Position numbers and translations under genes: made by a program. 64,000 nucleotides of DNA from Pacificoceanicola onchidii (lineage in GTDB: Bacteria > Pseudomonadota > Alphaproteobacteria > Rhodobacterales > Rhodobacteraceae), in the NCBI RefSeq assembly GCF_004804335.1, contig NZ_SRXY01000003.1:1-64000 (forward strand). The letters are read 5' to 3'. The notes beneath the pieces were generated by a model that saw only the letters and a list, made by a program, of their open reading frames with translations, had not been told where the DNA came from and made no database searches. Shown piece by piece: positions 27,198 to 35,876 of this stretch (positions are counted from its first letter, which is position 1; each line of letters begins with the position of its first letter).

Positions 27198-28511
27198 TTA
27201 TTTGACGATGACCTCGTCCTTGACGAACATGTTGCCCCAGGCCCGATCCACAAGCTCCGGCGTCATCTTGTAGGGCAGGCCTTCAAAATCGCAGACCGAC
27301 ATCATCTGATCCACAAGGAAGACCGGCTGATAATTGGCATAGACGTTGTTGATCGTCGGGTATTTGTTCTTCAGCAGGTGCACGAGGCTGGCCTCGTCCA
27401 GTTGCATCTTCTTCTTGCGCGCGACGAGCGCAAAGATCTTCAGGAAGTCTTCCTGAGACGGTCCGCCGATCTTGATCTTGAAGAAGATCCGGCGCAGCGC
27501 CGCCTGGTCGAAGATCTCGTTGGGGTGGAAGTTGGTCGAGAAGATCACCAGCGTGTCGAAGGGCACTTCGAACTTTTCACCCGATTGCAGGGCAAGGATG
27601 TCCTTGTTCTCTTCCAGCGGAACAATCCAGCGGTTGACCAGCTTCTGCGGCGGCTCTGCCTGACGGCCAAGGTCGTCGACGATAAAGATGCCGCCGGTCG
27701 ATTTCAGCTGCAGCGGGGCCTGGTAGGTGCGCGCCGTGGGGTTGTAGACAAGGTCCAGCATGTCGAGCGAAAGCTCACCCCCGGTGATCACCGTGGGCCG
27801 CGCACAGAGCACATAGCGTCGGTCGAACCGCGCAGTGCGGCGCAGCGCGCTGCTGTTGGCATTGTCGTCCTCGGCACTGGAATGCACGATCGGGTCGTAG
27901 ACCGTGATCACCTGACCGGAGTACTCGATGGCACGCGGGACATAGATCTTGTCCCCCATGGCATCGCGGATGCCGTTGGAGATCGAGGACTTGCCGTTGC
28001 CCGGCGGGCCATACATCAGGATCGAGCGGCCAGAGCCAACGGCGGGGCCAAGGTTGGCAATCAGGTCATCGGGAAGGATCAGATGGCCCATGGCCCCGGT
28101 CAGCTGATCACGGGTGATCTGGATGTTGCGGATGGACTGGCGCTTGACCTGCTCGCGGTAGACATCGAGCGGCACCGGCATCGGGCCAAAGTATTCCGAT
28201 TGCGCCAGCGCATCGAGCGCGCGGGCCTTGCCGCTGTCGGTCAGCTGATACGGCATTTCGCTGCTGACAACACCGCCTGCGCCCAGCGTACCCATGGCTT
28301 CCAGAAGGCCCTGGCTGCGCGCCATGTCGATCACTTCCTGGGTGATCGGCACCGGCAGGCAGATCGTCTTGGCCAGTTCGGTGACAACGTTCGTGTTCTT
28401 GCGAAAGAGGGTCTTCAGCACGATGTCGCGGATCATCACGTCCGACAGGCCGACCTCGGCGAAGGATTTCGGGGAGGGGGGCGCCATGACGGCGCTGGTT
28501 TGCATATTCAT
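27198..28511 (-). CDS. Conserved AAA-family ATPase with N-terminal winged-helix-like region
   Basis: A 437-residue protein. The Walker A is YGPPGNGKSS (about residue 190), followed by the block GRQAEPPQKLVNRWI and a Walker-B-like FIVDDLG; FDTLVIFSTNF resembles sensor 1. The first 140 residues are helical, without a signal, and look like a winged-helix or recruitment domain (SDVMIRDIVLKTLFRKN). It resembles the alphaproteobacterial ATPases found near flp/tad genes, but here it lies about 11 kb from that locus. Substrate and partner are unknown. I chose the ATG at 28511 (MNMQTSAVMAPP). Confidence 0.75.
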   Translation of the reverse strand: MNMQTSAVMAPPSPKSFAEVGLSDVMIRDIVLKTLFRKNTNVVTELAKTICLPVPITQEVIDMARSQGLLEAMGTLGAGGVVSSEMPYQLTDSGKARALDALAQSEYFGPMPVPLDVYREQVKRQSIRNIQITRDQLTGAMGHLILPDDLIANLGPAVGSGRSILMYGPPGNGKSSISNGIRDAMGDKIYVPRAIEYSGQVITVYDPIVHSSAEDDNANSSALRRTARFDRRYVLCARPTVITGGELSLDMLDLVYNPTARTYQAPLQLKSTGGIFIVDDLGRQAEPPQKLVNRWIVPLEENKDILALQSGEKFEVPFDTLVIFSTNFHPNEIFDQAALRRIFFKIKIGGPSQEDFLKIFALVARKKKMQLDEASLVHLLKNKYPTINNVYANYQPVFLVDQMMSVCDFEGLPYKMTPELVDRAWGNMFVKDEVIVK

Positions 28512-28617
28512 CGCGTGACAACTGCCCTGATTGCTCTGCAGTGAACAATCGCTGCGCAATGTGGCGGATTGTTGGCTGAGCGGGGGAAGGTTCTGGGCAG
28601 GTTTTGGTTCGGACGCT

Positions 28618-29031
28618 CTAGTCGTCGCGACCGGGCTCATTTGGATCAGCGGAGAAGAGCGCGATCTTGTTTCCCTGTGGATCGCGCAGGTAGCCGACGT
28701 AGAAATGCGGGCCATAGTCGGCGCGAAATCCCGGCGCGCCTTCGTCGTGGCCACCGGCAGCGAGGGCGGCGGCATGCAGTTTGCGCACCAAGGCCTGCCC
28801 GCGCACTTCAAAGGCAACCATGGCGCCGTTCCCCGCCGAGGCAGGCTGCCCGTCGAAGGTGGGTTTGACGTAATAGTCGGGCGGGGCAGGCTGACCGGGT
28901 GTCTGTGGCAGGCAATAGCTCAGCCCTTCCGGCCCTTCTTCGAGTGTATAGCCAAGCGCGGGCAGGAACGCCGCGTAGAAGCGCTTGGCTCCGGGAATGT
29001 CATCAGCCCCGACAGTGACGTAGGAAATCAT
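28618..29031 (-). CDS. VOC-family (glyoxalase/dioxygenase fold) protein
   Basis: A 137-residue vicinal-oxygen-chelate fold protein. It starts MISYVTVGADDIPGAKRFYAAFL, which is the first beta-alpha-beta unit, and ends in the second unit with HFYVGYLRDPQGNKIALFS. These small proteins bind a metal or small molecule and include glyoxalases and resistance proteins; the exact substrate is unknown. It is 21 bases downstream of the M16 gene on the same strand. Confidence 0.85.
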   Translation of the reverse strand: MISYVTVGADDIPGAKRFYAAFLPALGYTLEEGPEGLSYCLPQTPGQPAPPDYYVKPTFDGQPASAGNGAMVAFEVRGQALVRKLHAAALAAGGHDEGAPGFRADYGPHFYVGYLRDPQGNKIALFSADPNEPGRDD

Positions 29032-29052
29032 GGCGGGTCCCCGTTGCGGCGG

Positions 29053-30375
29053 TCAGTTGGCGACGGTGCTTTCCAGACCTTCGGGCTGGCCGACGATCAC
29101 GAAGTGCAACGCTTCAGGCTTGAGAATGCGCGCCGCGACGCGCTTCACGTCCTCCAGCGTCACCGCATCGACCTTTGCATTGCGCGTGTTTACATAGTCC
29201 AGCCCCAAATCGTCCAGCTGCATGCCAACCAGAATCCCGGCGATCCGCCCGTTGCCATCAAAGCGCAGCGGATAGCCGCCGGTCAGATAGGTCTTGGCGC
29301 TGTCGAGCTCTTCCTGCGTCACGCCATTGCTTGCCACATCCGTCCAGATGTCGCCGATCACCTGCACGGCTTCGGCGATGCGGGCGTTGGCCGAGGCAAC
29401 CTGACCCATGTAGAGATCCGCGTGATCCTTGCTGGCAAGGAAGGAATAGATCCCGTAGGTCAACCCGCGCTTCTCGCGCACCTCGTTCATCAGGCGCGAT
29501 TCGAACCCGCCAGCCCCGAGGATCTGGTTCATCACATAAGCCGCGAAGAAATCCGGATCGTGCCGGTCGATGCCGCCATGCCCGAAAAGGGCAACCGATT
29601 GCGGTGTCTCGAACGGGACAACCGTGACACCAGCGGTTGTCTCAACCGCGATGTCCTTGGGCTGAGCCGCGCCCGTGTCCGGCAGATCGGACAGGAGGCT
29701 GTCCATCAGGGCAGCCAACTCTTCTCCGGAGATATCCCCGGCGGCGGCAATGTATACGCGGTCCTTGGCCATGGTGGCCTTGTGCGCCGCCATCAGGTCA
29801 TCGCGGGTGAGCGCGGCAACGCTCTCCTGCGTGCCATCCAGAGCAGAGCCATAGGGGTGATCGCCAAAGAGGTAATCGTCCCACGCGGCCCCGGCGATGG
29901 AATCGGGATCGGTCAGATCGGACCGAATGCCGGAGATGATCTGCGCCCGGACCCGCTCGATTGCATCCGCGTCAAAGCGCGGCTCGATGAGCGATTGACG
30001 CAGCAGGGCGGCGGCCTCATCGCGGTTTTCGGTCAACATGCGGGCCGAGATGATCAGCGTGTCGTCGCTCACGTCGTACTCAAAACTCGCGGCGAGCGAT
30101 TCCGTCGCCGTGGTAAAGGCGCGCGCATCCATCTCGCCGGAGCCATCTTCGAGCAGCGCGGTCATCATGTTGATTGCGCCGCGCTTGCCCGGAGCATCCA
30201 GGGACGCGCCGCCCTTGAAGGCGATTTCAAGCGAGACAAAGGGGATCGAAGGCTCTTCGACCAGCCAGGCGGTGAAACCGCCGGGGCTTGTGACCTCCTG
30301 AATGTCGATCTCGGCGCGGGCGGCGGTGCTGGCTGCGCCAAGAACCAGTGTGCACAGGGCGAACAGGCGGATCAT
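29053..30375 (-). CDS. M16-family peptidase-like protein without zinc site
   Basis: A 440-residue exported protein with signal peptide (LVLGAASTAARA, cut near residue 21) and the M16 duplicated alpha-beta fold. Where active M16 proteins carry HxxEH, this one reads MMTALLEDGSG, so the zinc ligands are lost. The second half keeps the partner features (MNEVREKRGLTYGIYS). It is therefore the non-catalytic partner of the active M16 encoded just upstream; the genes overlap by 4 bases. Such pairs form heterodimers like mitochondrial processing peptidase. Confidence 0.87.
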   Translation of the reverse strand: MIRLFALCTLVLGAASTAARAEIDIQEVTSPGGFTAWLVEEPSIPFVSLEIAFKGGASLDAPGKRGAINMMTALLEDGSGEMDARAFTTATESLAASFEYDVSDDTLIISARMLTENRDEAAALLRQSLIEPRFDADAIERVRAQIISGIRSDLTDPDSIAGAAWDDYLFGDHPYGSALDGTQESVAALTRDDLMAAHKATMAKDRVYIAAAGDISGEELAALMDSLLSDLPDTGAAQPKDIAVETTAGVTVVPFETPQSVALFGHGGIDRHDPDFFAAYVMNQILGAGGFESRLMNEVREKRGLTYGIYSFLASKDHADLYMGQVASANARIAEAVQVIGDIWTDVASNGVTQEELDSAKTYLTGGYPLRFDGNGRIAGILVGMQLDDLGLDYVNTRNAKVDAVTLEDVKRVAARILKPEALHFVIVGQPEGLESTVAN

Positions 30376-31730
30376 TGCGTCACCTCCTTGGTCTCAACGC
30401 TTTCGGCGCCCATCAGGTAGCCGGTGACGGAATTCTTGCTTTCGAAGATCTCGCGCGCGGCGGTCAGAATATGGTCCTCGGTGACCGCTTGCAGCACGTC
30501 GGGCCAGGCCTGCACGTCCTCAACCGTCAGGCCGGACGTCAACGCGCCACCGTATTTACGCGCAAGGCTTTGCACATTGTCCCGGCCATAGATCTGGCTG
30601 GCCTTGATCTGGAATTTGATGCGGGCGAGCGCCTCGGGATCAACACCCTCTTCGATGAACTCGGCCACGGCCTTGTCCATTGCCGCCTCTGCCTCTTCCA
30701 GCGTCACGCCCGGGGCGGGCACCACCACAAGGCCAAAGGACGTGTCGTCAAGCGATGTGCCACTGTAAAAGGCGCTGCTATACACGGCGATTTGCTGCTC
30801 AAACTGCAGTTTCTGGGAAAACACGGAAGTCTGACCGCCCCCCAATAGCTCCGACAACATGGTCAGCGCCGCAGCCTTTTCCTGTGCGCCGGGATCACGC
30901 TCCGGAGCAAGATAGCCGCGGATCACATAGGGCTGCGCCACGCGGGGATCGCGGAACGTCAGACGGCGTTCGGCCAGTTGCGGCGGCTCGGACGGGCGCA
31001 TCCGGGGCTTGAGGTCCGCCTTGGCCGGGATCGGGCCATAATGCTTGTTCGCCAGCGCCAGAACGGCCTCCGGCTCCACATCCCCGGCCACGATCAGGAT
31101 GGCGTTGTTCGGCGCGTAATGCGCTTCATAAAAGTCCAGAGCGTCCTGACGGTCCAGCTGTTCCATCTCATGCCGCCAGCCGATGATTGGCGTTCCGTAA
31201 GGATGGTTCAGATACAGCGCCGCCTGACGCTGTTCGCGGAACAGCGCGCCCGGATCATTCTCGACCCGGCTGTTGCGCTCTTCGAGGATCACATCGCGCT
31301 CGGTGGCAACGTCCTCGGGCAGCAGGCGCAGGTTGACCATGCGGTCGGCTTCCATCTGCATCATCAGGTCAAGCCGGTCGACCGCGACGCGCTGGAAATA
31401 ACCGGTGTAGTCAAAGCTGGTAAAGGCATTGTCCGTGCCTCCGTTGGCGGCGACGGTCTTGGAAAACTCGCCCGGCGCGAGCGTATCCGTGCCCTTGAAC
31501 ATCAAATGTTCGAGAAAATGCGCGATACCCGAAACGCCGCGCGGTTCATCCGAAGAGCCGACCCGATACCACACCATGTGCACAGCGACAGGCGCGCGGT
31601 GATCCTCGATCACGACAACATCCATGCCGTTGTCCAGCCTGTAGGTGGTGACCTGATCCGGCAGATCGTCGGCCCTGAGCGGCAGGGCCGCGATCATGGA
31701 TGCGAAGAAAAACAGCGCAAGACGCGTCAT
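30372..31730 (-). CDS. Zinc M16-family peptidase (active partner)
   Basis: A 452-residue exported metallopeptidase. The signal peptide runs to about residue 20 (LPLRA). The inverted zinc motif HFLEH is at residues 71-75 (H71, E74, H75), and the third ligand Glu is about 151 (RDVILEERNS). The second half has VQSLARKYGGAL. I chose the ATG at 31730, after which the signal peptide begins. It degrades peptides in the periplasm, probably as a heterodimer with the next gene's product. It belongs to a cell-envelope group with lspA and a DUF3035 lipoprotein. Confidence 0.9.
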   Translation of the reverse strand: MTRLALFFFASMIAALPLRADDLPDQVTTYRLDNGMDVVVIEDHRAPVAVHMVWYRVGSSDEPRGVSGIAHFLEHLMFKGTDTLAPGEFSKTVAANGGTDNAFTSFDYTGYFQRVAVDRLDLMMQMEADRMVNLRLLPEDVATERDVILEERNSRVENDPGALFREQRQAALYLNHPYGTPIIGWRHEMEQLDRQDALDFYEAHYAPNNAILIVAGDVEPEAVLALANKHYGPIPAKADLKPRMRPSEPPQLAERRLTFRDPRVAQPYVIRGYLAPERDPGAQEKAAALTMLSELLGGGQTSVFSQKLQFEQQIAVYSSAFYSGTSLDDTSFGLVVVPAPGVTLEEAEAAMDKAVAEFIEEGVDPEALARIKFQIKASQIYGRDNVQSLARKYGGALTSGLTVEDVQAWPDVLQAVTEDHILTAAREIFESKNSVTGYLMGAESVETKEVTQ

Positions 31731-31852
31731 CGCGGTACTACTCCCTGTTATGGTTAAGGGAAACTTACGCGCGAAAAGGTTAACTTCAACCTTCCAAAAG
31801 CTCCGCAAAGGTCACGGAACTGCGAAAAGGCGTGTTTTTGACGTGAGCGGCG

Positions 31853-32374
31853 TTATTCCGGCGGAGCCGCGGGGGTGCGTGCTCCGGCGCGGCGGTAGAT
31901 TTCCAGCCAGCGGTACGGGTCAAGCGCCTGGCGGCGATAGGCCCGATAGTATTCGTCGCGCGGAATGATGCTCCAGGTAAAGAGCGAACGGCGCTTGCGG
32001 AAGGCCAGATCCTCTTCGGCGAGCGACTCGCGAATGCCGGAATCGCGGCCAAAGCGGCTGGCGCGGCCAATGATTGCCGTGTCGGACGCGGGCACACCGG
32101 TTCCGGCATCAAGCCTCTCGGGCCGTCCGCCAAGCGCTGCAACCGCGTCTTTCAAAGGCTGCTGATCGGTGCGGTTTGCGCCTCCCGGCGTCGGGGCGGG
32201 CAGGTCCGCATAGTTTTCAGGCGCCTGAAGCGGTTTGGTCGGGGTGATGGCAAACTCTTCGGGTTTGCCGCTGTTGGTGCGCAGGTCGTGAAGCGTGATG
32301 TCACGGTCCTTGCCAAGCCCACAGGCAGACAATGCAACAAAAGCCAGCAATCCAACACAATGCGAAGCCCGCAT
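31853..32374 (-). CDS. DUF3035-type lipoprotein
   Basis: A 173-residue lipoprotein. The N terminus MRASHCVGLLAFVALSACG has a lipobox LSAC with Cys about residue 18. Family-like blocks follow (DLRTNSGKPEEFAITPTKPL, YADLPAPTPGGAN, then a C-terminal PYRWLEIYRRAG). The Arg after PYR is typical of this Rhodobacterales family, whose role is unknown; it is probably envelope-associated. It lies 52 bases downstream of lspA, the enzyme that would process it. Confidence 0.8.
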   Translation of the reverse strand: MRASHCVGLLAFVALSACGLGKDRDITLHDLRTNSGKPEEFAITPTKPLQAPENYADLPAPTPGGANRTDQQPLKDAVAALGGRPERLDAGTGVPASDTAIIGRASRFGRDSGIRESLAEEDLAFRKRRSLFTWSIIPRDEYYRAYRRQALDPYRWLEIYRRAGARTPAAPPE

Positions 32375-32426
32375 CGCAACCCTCCACGTTCAATTGGCCT
32401 AGCCTTACCGCATCCGAAAGGCGAGG

Positions 32427-32924
32427 TCACGCACCCTTTTTAGCACCCGGAAAAAGCACAAGTCCAAGCGCACCCGCAAAAATTGCCACATCCGCCACGT
32501 TAAAGGCAAACGGGTTGTCGAAACCGCAACAGGACATGTTGAGAAAGTCCGCAACCGCGCCATAGAGCACCCGGTCAATCACGTTGCCCAAGGCCCCGCC
32601 AATCAGGAAACCCGCAGCAATCAGCCCCGGTGTTTTCGGCGGATCCCGGCGCATCCAGACCAGCACAAACAGAACGATTCCCAGTGCAACCGAGATGAGA
32701 ATCCAGCGCGTGGCGGGGGCTTCTCCGGCCAGAAGGCCAAAGTTGATGCCATAGTTCCACGCCATGCGGAAATTCAGAAACGGTGGCCATACATCGATGC
32801 TCAGCCGCGTGGCGAGATCCAGCACGTGGACAACCCAGATCTTGCTGATCTGATCGATTACGAAAATGACGAAAGCGGTCCACCAGACCAGCTTCATTCC
32901 CGATGGTGCCTGTTGTGTTGCCAC
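32427..32924 (-). CDS. lspA: Lipoprotein signal peptidase (signal peptidase II)
   Basis: A 165-residue inner-membrane aspartic protease with four helices that cuts signal peptides from prolipoproteins. The catalytic pair is Asp126 (GAVADFLN) and Asp145 (FNVADVAI); conserved GGALGNVIDR precedes the first. Length and layout are standard. It is the first gene of a group with the DUF3035 lipoprotein and the two M16 peptidases. A serine hydrolase gene ends 67 bases upstream. Confidence 0.95.
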   Translation of the reverse strand: MATQQAPSGMKLVWWTAFVIFVIDQISKIWVVHVLDLATRLSIDVWPPFLNFRMAWNYGINFGLLAGEAPATRWILISVALGIVLFVLVWMRRDPPKTPGLIAAGFLIGGALGNVIDRVLYGAVADFLNMSCCGFDNPFAFNVADVAIFAGALGLVLFPGAKKGA

Positions 32925-32991
32925 GGCTGTTGCCTTGCCTCGCCCGCGTTTGGGCGGGGTCTATATCAGATTGATGGGGTTTGGAACCGCG

Positions 32992-34146
32992 TCAGCGCAA
33001 AACTGCCAACACACCTTTGTAAGCGGCGGCGGCGGCGAGCATGTCGATGGGCTGTTTGCCGTTGAAGGTGACCGCAACGCAAACCTCCCGGCCCACGTCA
33101 TCGAGCAGGGCGGTGGTGAAATTGGCAACGCCGGGCTCGGAGCCGCCCTTGTAGGCGACGCGCGCCCAATTGGCGGGATCAGCGATGCCGGGGTTGATCT
33201 GCATGACAGGCAAATCCGCGAGCGGCGTCATCAGCGCGCACAGACGGCTGAGCGGAATGTCCCATTCCAGCCCCGGCACATAGGGCGGTACGGTGCCGAC
33301 CTGTGGCAGTGTCTGGGCGGCTGAGGCGGCAAGGGCAGGGCGGTCTTCGGGCGCGGCCAGAAGCCACTCCGCCTGTGCCTCTTCGTTCAGCTTCAGCGCA
33401 AAGAATTCGCGTGTTGTCAAAGCGTTGTCGATGCCAAGCGCGGCGGAAACCCGATCACGCCCAACCAGATCCATCAGCAGGTCGGTCGCCGTGTTGTCCG
33501 AGATCGAAATCATCAGCGCGGCAGCGGTGTGCAGCGTGACGGGCGCGCCGTCCGGCAAGGTCTGAAGCTGACCGGTGGGGAGCGATTTGTGCCGCGCCTC
33601 AAGCGTGATCACGTCATCCCAGTCCCGTTCACCGGCCTTGATGTCCTGCATCAGCACCGACATCACACCGATCTTGAACGCGGAGGCGACCGCCATGGGC
33701 ATATCCGCGTTGTGCTCCTGCAGGACCTGCCCGTCGCGCATCACCAGCCATGAAACCTGATCGGACAGCCCGGCAAGCTGGCCAAGTGCGGTGTCCATGT
33801 CCTGCGGGATCGGCTCGGGGGCGGCGAACCAGAGCGAAATCACCCGGTCCTGATCATCAAGCTTGATCGTACCGGACGCCCGGTGGGTCAGGGTTTCGAT
33901 GTAGAAACTGCCGTCCTGCACGTCCACGACCAAAGGCTCGCCAATCAGATCGCGCACCTGCCCGATCACGGACTGCACCTGTTCGATGGAAACGGAGGTC
34001 AGGAAAGCCGGGGCAAAATCATCGGCCACGATCTTGCCGTCGATCAGATCGCGCAGCACGGTGTCAGGAGACTGGGCCAGCACCGCAGAGACCGGCGCAA
34101 AGGCCAGGGCCGCCGCAAGGACTCCTGATTTCATCAGCCTGAACAT
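32992..34146 (-). CDS. Secreted serine hydrolase, class A beta-lactamase fold
   Basis: A 384-residue exported protein. After the signal peptide (AAALAFAPVSAVLAQ) comes an extra domain of about 100 residues, then a beta-lactamase/transpeptidase-like domain with Ser155-x-x-Lys158 (ASAFKIG), the SDN motif 216-218 (SISDNTAT) and a KGG-type third motif (AYKGGSEPG). These are the three active-site motifs of class A-like enzymes, so it is probably active; the KTG is replaced by KGG. Substrate may be a beta-lactam, a peptidoglycan peptide or an ester. I chose the ATG at 34146 because AAGGAAA precedes it. Confidence 0.83.
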   Translation of the reverse strand: MFRLMKSGVLAAALAFAPVSAVLAQSPDTVLRDLIDGKIVADDFAPAFLTSVSIEQVQSVIGQVRDLIGEPLVVDVQDGSFYIETLTHRASGTIKLDDQDRVISLWFAAPEPIPQDMDTALGQLAGLSDQVSWLVMRDGQVLQEHNADMPMAVASAFKIGVMSVLMQDIKAGERDWDDVITLEARHKSLPTGQLQTLPDGAPVTLHTAAALMISISDNTATDLLMDLVGRDRVSAALGIDNALTTREFFALKLNEEAQAEWLLAAPEDRPALAASAAQTLPQVGTVPPYVPGLEWDIPLSRLCALMTPLADLPVMQINPGIADPANWARVAYKGGSEPGVANFTTALLDDVGREVCVAVTFNGKQPIDMLAAAAAYKGVLAVLR

Positions 34147-34209
34147 GCCCGTTTTCCTTTTTGGTGACATCATGGCCACACCCGCCGATTTACGCAAGCG
34201 TCAACACGG

Positions 34210-34248
34210 AAAAAGCCTTGCCGGACAGGGGTTATCCCGCCCGGCAAG
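34210..34248 (-). terminator. Rho-independent terminator after purH
   Basis: Reading the minus strand, CTTGCCGG (34241-34248) pairs with CCGGCAAG (34217-34224) across a 16-base loop, followed by GC and a run of five T. It begins 7 bases after the purH stop and separates purH from the serine hydrolase gene. Confidence 0.8.
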
Positions 34249-34254
34249 CGCCCG

Positions 34255-35844
34255 TTAGTGTCGGAAGTGGCGCATGCCGGTGAGGACCATGGCAAGGCCC
34301 GCCTCGTCGGCAGCCTTGATCACCTCGTCGTCGCGCATGGAGCCGCCCGGCTGGATCACGCAGGACGCGCCAGCTGCGGCGGCTTCCATCAGGCCGTCGG
34401 CGAAGGGGAAGAAGGCATCGGAGGCCACGGCAGAGCCAATGGTCAGCGGTTGCGGCAAGCCAAGACCCTCGGCCATGCGCTCGGCCTTCTTGGCGGCGAT
34501 CAGCGCGCTGTCCACGCGGCTCATCTGGCCAGCGCCGACGCCCACGGTGGCGCCGTCCTTGACGTAGACAATGGCGTTGGACTTGACGTGTTTCGCCACT
34601 TTCCATGCAAACAGCAGATCGCGCATCTGTTCATCGGTCGGGGCGATCTTGGTCACCACCTTGAGATCGGACAGATCCATCTGGCCATTGTCGCGGTCCT
34701 GCACCAGCAGCCCGCCGGAGACCTGGCGGTAGGACAAACCGGCGTCTGCCGTGTTGGCAAGCCCCGGCGTGACCAGCAGGCGCAGGTTCTTCTTCTTGGC
34801 GAAGATTTCTCTGGCGGCCTCATCTGCCGCGGGCGCGATGACCACCTCGGTGAAGATCTCGGTGATCGCTTCGGCGGTTTCTGCGTCCAGCGTGCCGTTC
34901 AGCGCCACGATGCCGCCAAAGGCGGAGGTGCGGTCACAGTCGAACGCCTTCTGATAGGCGTCTTTGAGCGTCTCGCCACGCGCCACGCCGCAGGGGTTGG
35001 CATGTTTGATGATCGCCACCGCCGGGCCGTCCTTGGGCAGGAACTCGGAGACCAGCTCAAAGGCCGCGTCGGTGTCGTTGATGTTGTTGTAGGACAGTTC
35101 CTTGCCCTGAAGCTGCTCTGCCTTGGCAATGCCCGGACGCTCGGAGCCATCGACATAAAACGCCGCTTTCTGGTGCGGGTTCTCGCCGTAGCGCAGGCCC
35201 TGCGCCAAGGTACCTGCAAACACGCGGCGGCGCGGGGTTTCCTCACCAATCGCGCCCGCCATCCAAGTGGAGACAGCCGCATCATAAGCCCCGGTGCGCG
35301 CATAGGCGATCTGGGCAAAGCGCTGGCGGAAAGCATAAGAGATCTGACCGTCGTTTGCGTCCAGTTCGGCCAGCAGGGCGTCATAATCCTCAACGTCGAC
35401 CACGGTGGTGACAAAGGCGTGGTTCTTGGCTGCCGCGCGGATCATCGCCGGGCCGCCGATGTCGATGTTCTCGATCATCTCGTCATAGCCCGCGCCACGT
35501 GCCAACGCGGCTTCGAACGGGTAGAGGTTCACAACCAGAAGGTCGATCCCGCCAATGCCGTGCTCTTCCATAGAAGCCATATGGCCGTCGTTGTCGCGCA
35601 GCGCCAGCAGACCGCCATGCACCATCGGGTGCAGCGTCTTGACGCGGCCGTCCATCATTTCGGGAAAGTTGGTGATGTCAGAGACGTCCTGCACCGCGAT
35701 GCCCGCGTCACGAATGGCCTTGGCAGAACCGCCGGTCGAGAGCAGCTCCACGCCGCGATCGGCGAGAGCCTTGGCGAGATCGGTCAGGCCGGTCTTGTCG
35801 GAAACGGAAAGCAACGCGCGGCGCACGGGATAGAGGTCGGTCAT
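34255..35844 (-). CDS. purH: Bifunctional AICAR formyltransferase / IMP cyclohydrolase
   Basis: A 529-residue PurH catalysing the last two steps of IMP synthesis. The N-terminal cyclohydrolase domain has [25 protein letters not shown] and [14 protein letters not shown]; the C-terminal transformylase has [27 protein letters not shown] and the catalytic [11 protein letters not shown] with Lys-His. Length is normal. It lies 32 bases downstream of the heparinase-like gene, in the order rsmB, heparinase-like, purH that I know from related alphaproteobacteria. No purine riboswitch is seen upstream. Confidence 0.97.
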   Translation of the reverse strand: MTDLYPVRRALLSVSDKTGLTDLAKALADRGVELLSTGGSAKAIRDAGIAVQDVSDITNFPEMMDGRVKTLHPMVHGGLLALRDNDGHMASMEEHGIGGIDLLVVNLYPFEAALARGAGYDEMIENIDIGGPAMIRAAAKNHAFVTTVVDVEDYDALLAELDANDGQISYAFRQRFAQIAYARTGAYDAAVSTWMAGAIGEETPRRRVFAGTLAQGLRYGENPHQKAAFYVDGSERPGIAKAEQLQGKELSYNNINDTDAAFELVSEFLPKDGPAVAIIKHANPCGVARGETLKDAYQKAFDCDRTSAFGGIVALNGTLDAETAEAITEIFTEVVIAPAADEAAREIFAKKKNLRLLVTPGLANTADAGLSYRQVSGGLLVQDRDNGQMDLSDLKVVTKIAPTDEQMRDLLFAWKVAKHVKSNAIVYVKDGATVGVGAGQMSRVDSALIAAKKAERMAEGLGLPQPLTIGSAVASDAFFPFADGLMEAAAAGASCVIQPGGSMRDDEVIKAADEAGLAMVLTGMRHFRH

Positions 35845-35876
35845 GGCAGCAGGGGTCCCTTTTGGGGGTTATCGGA

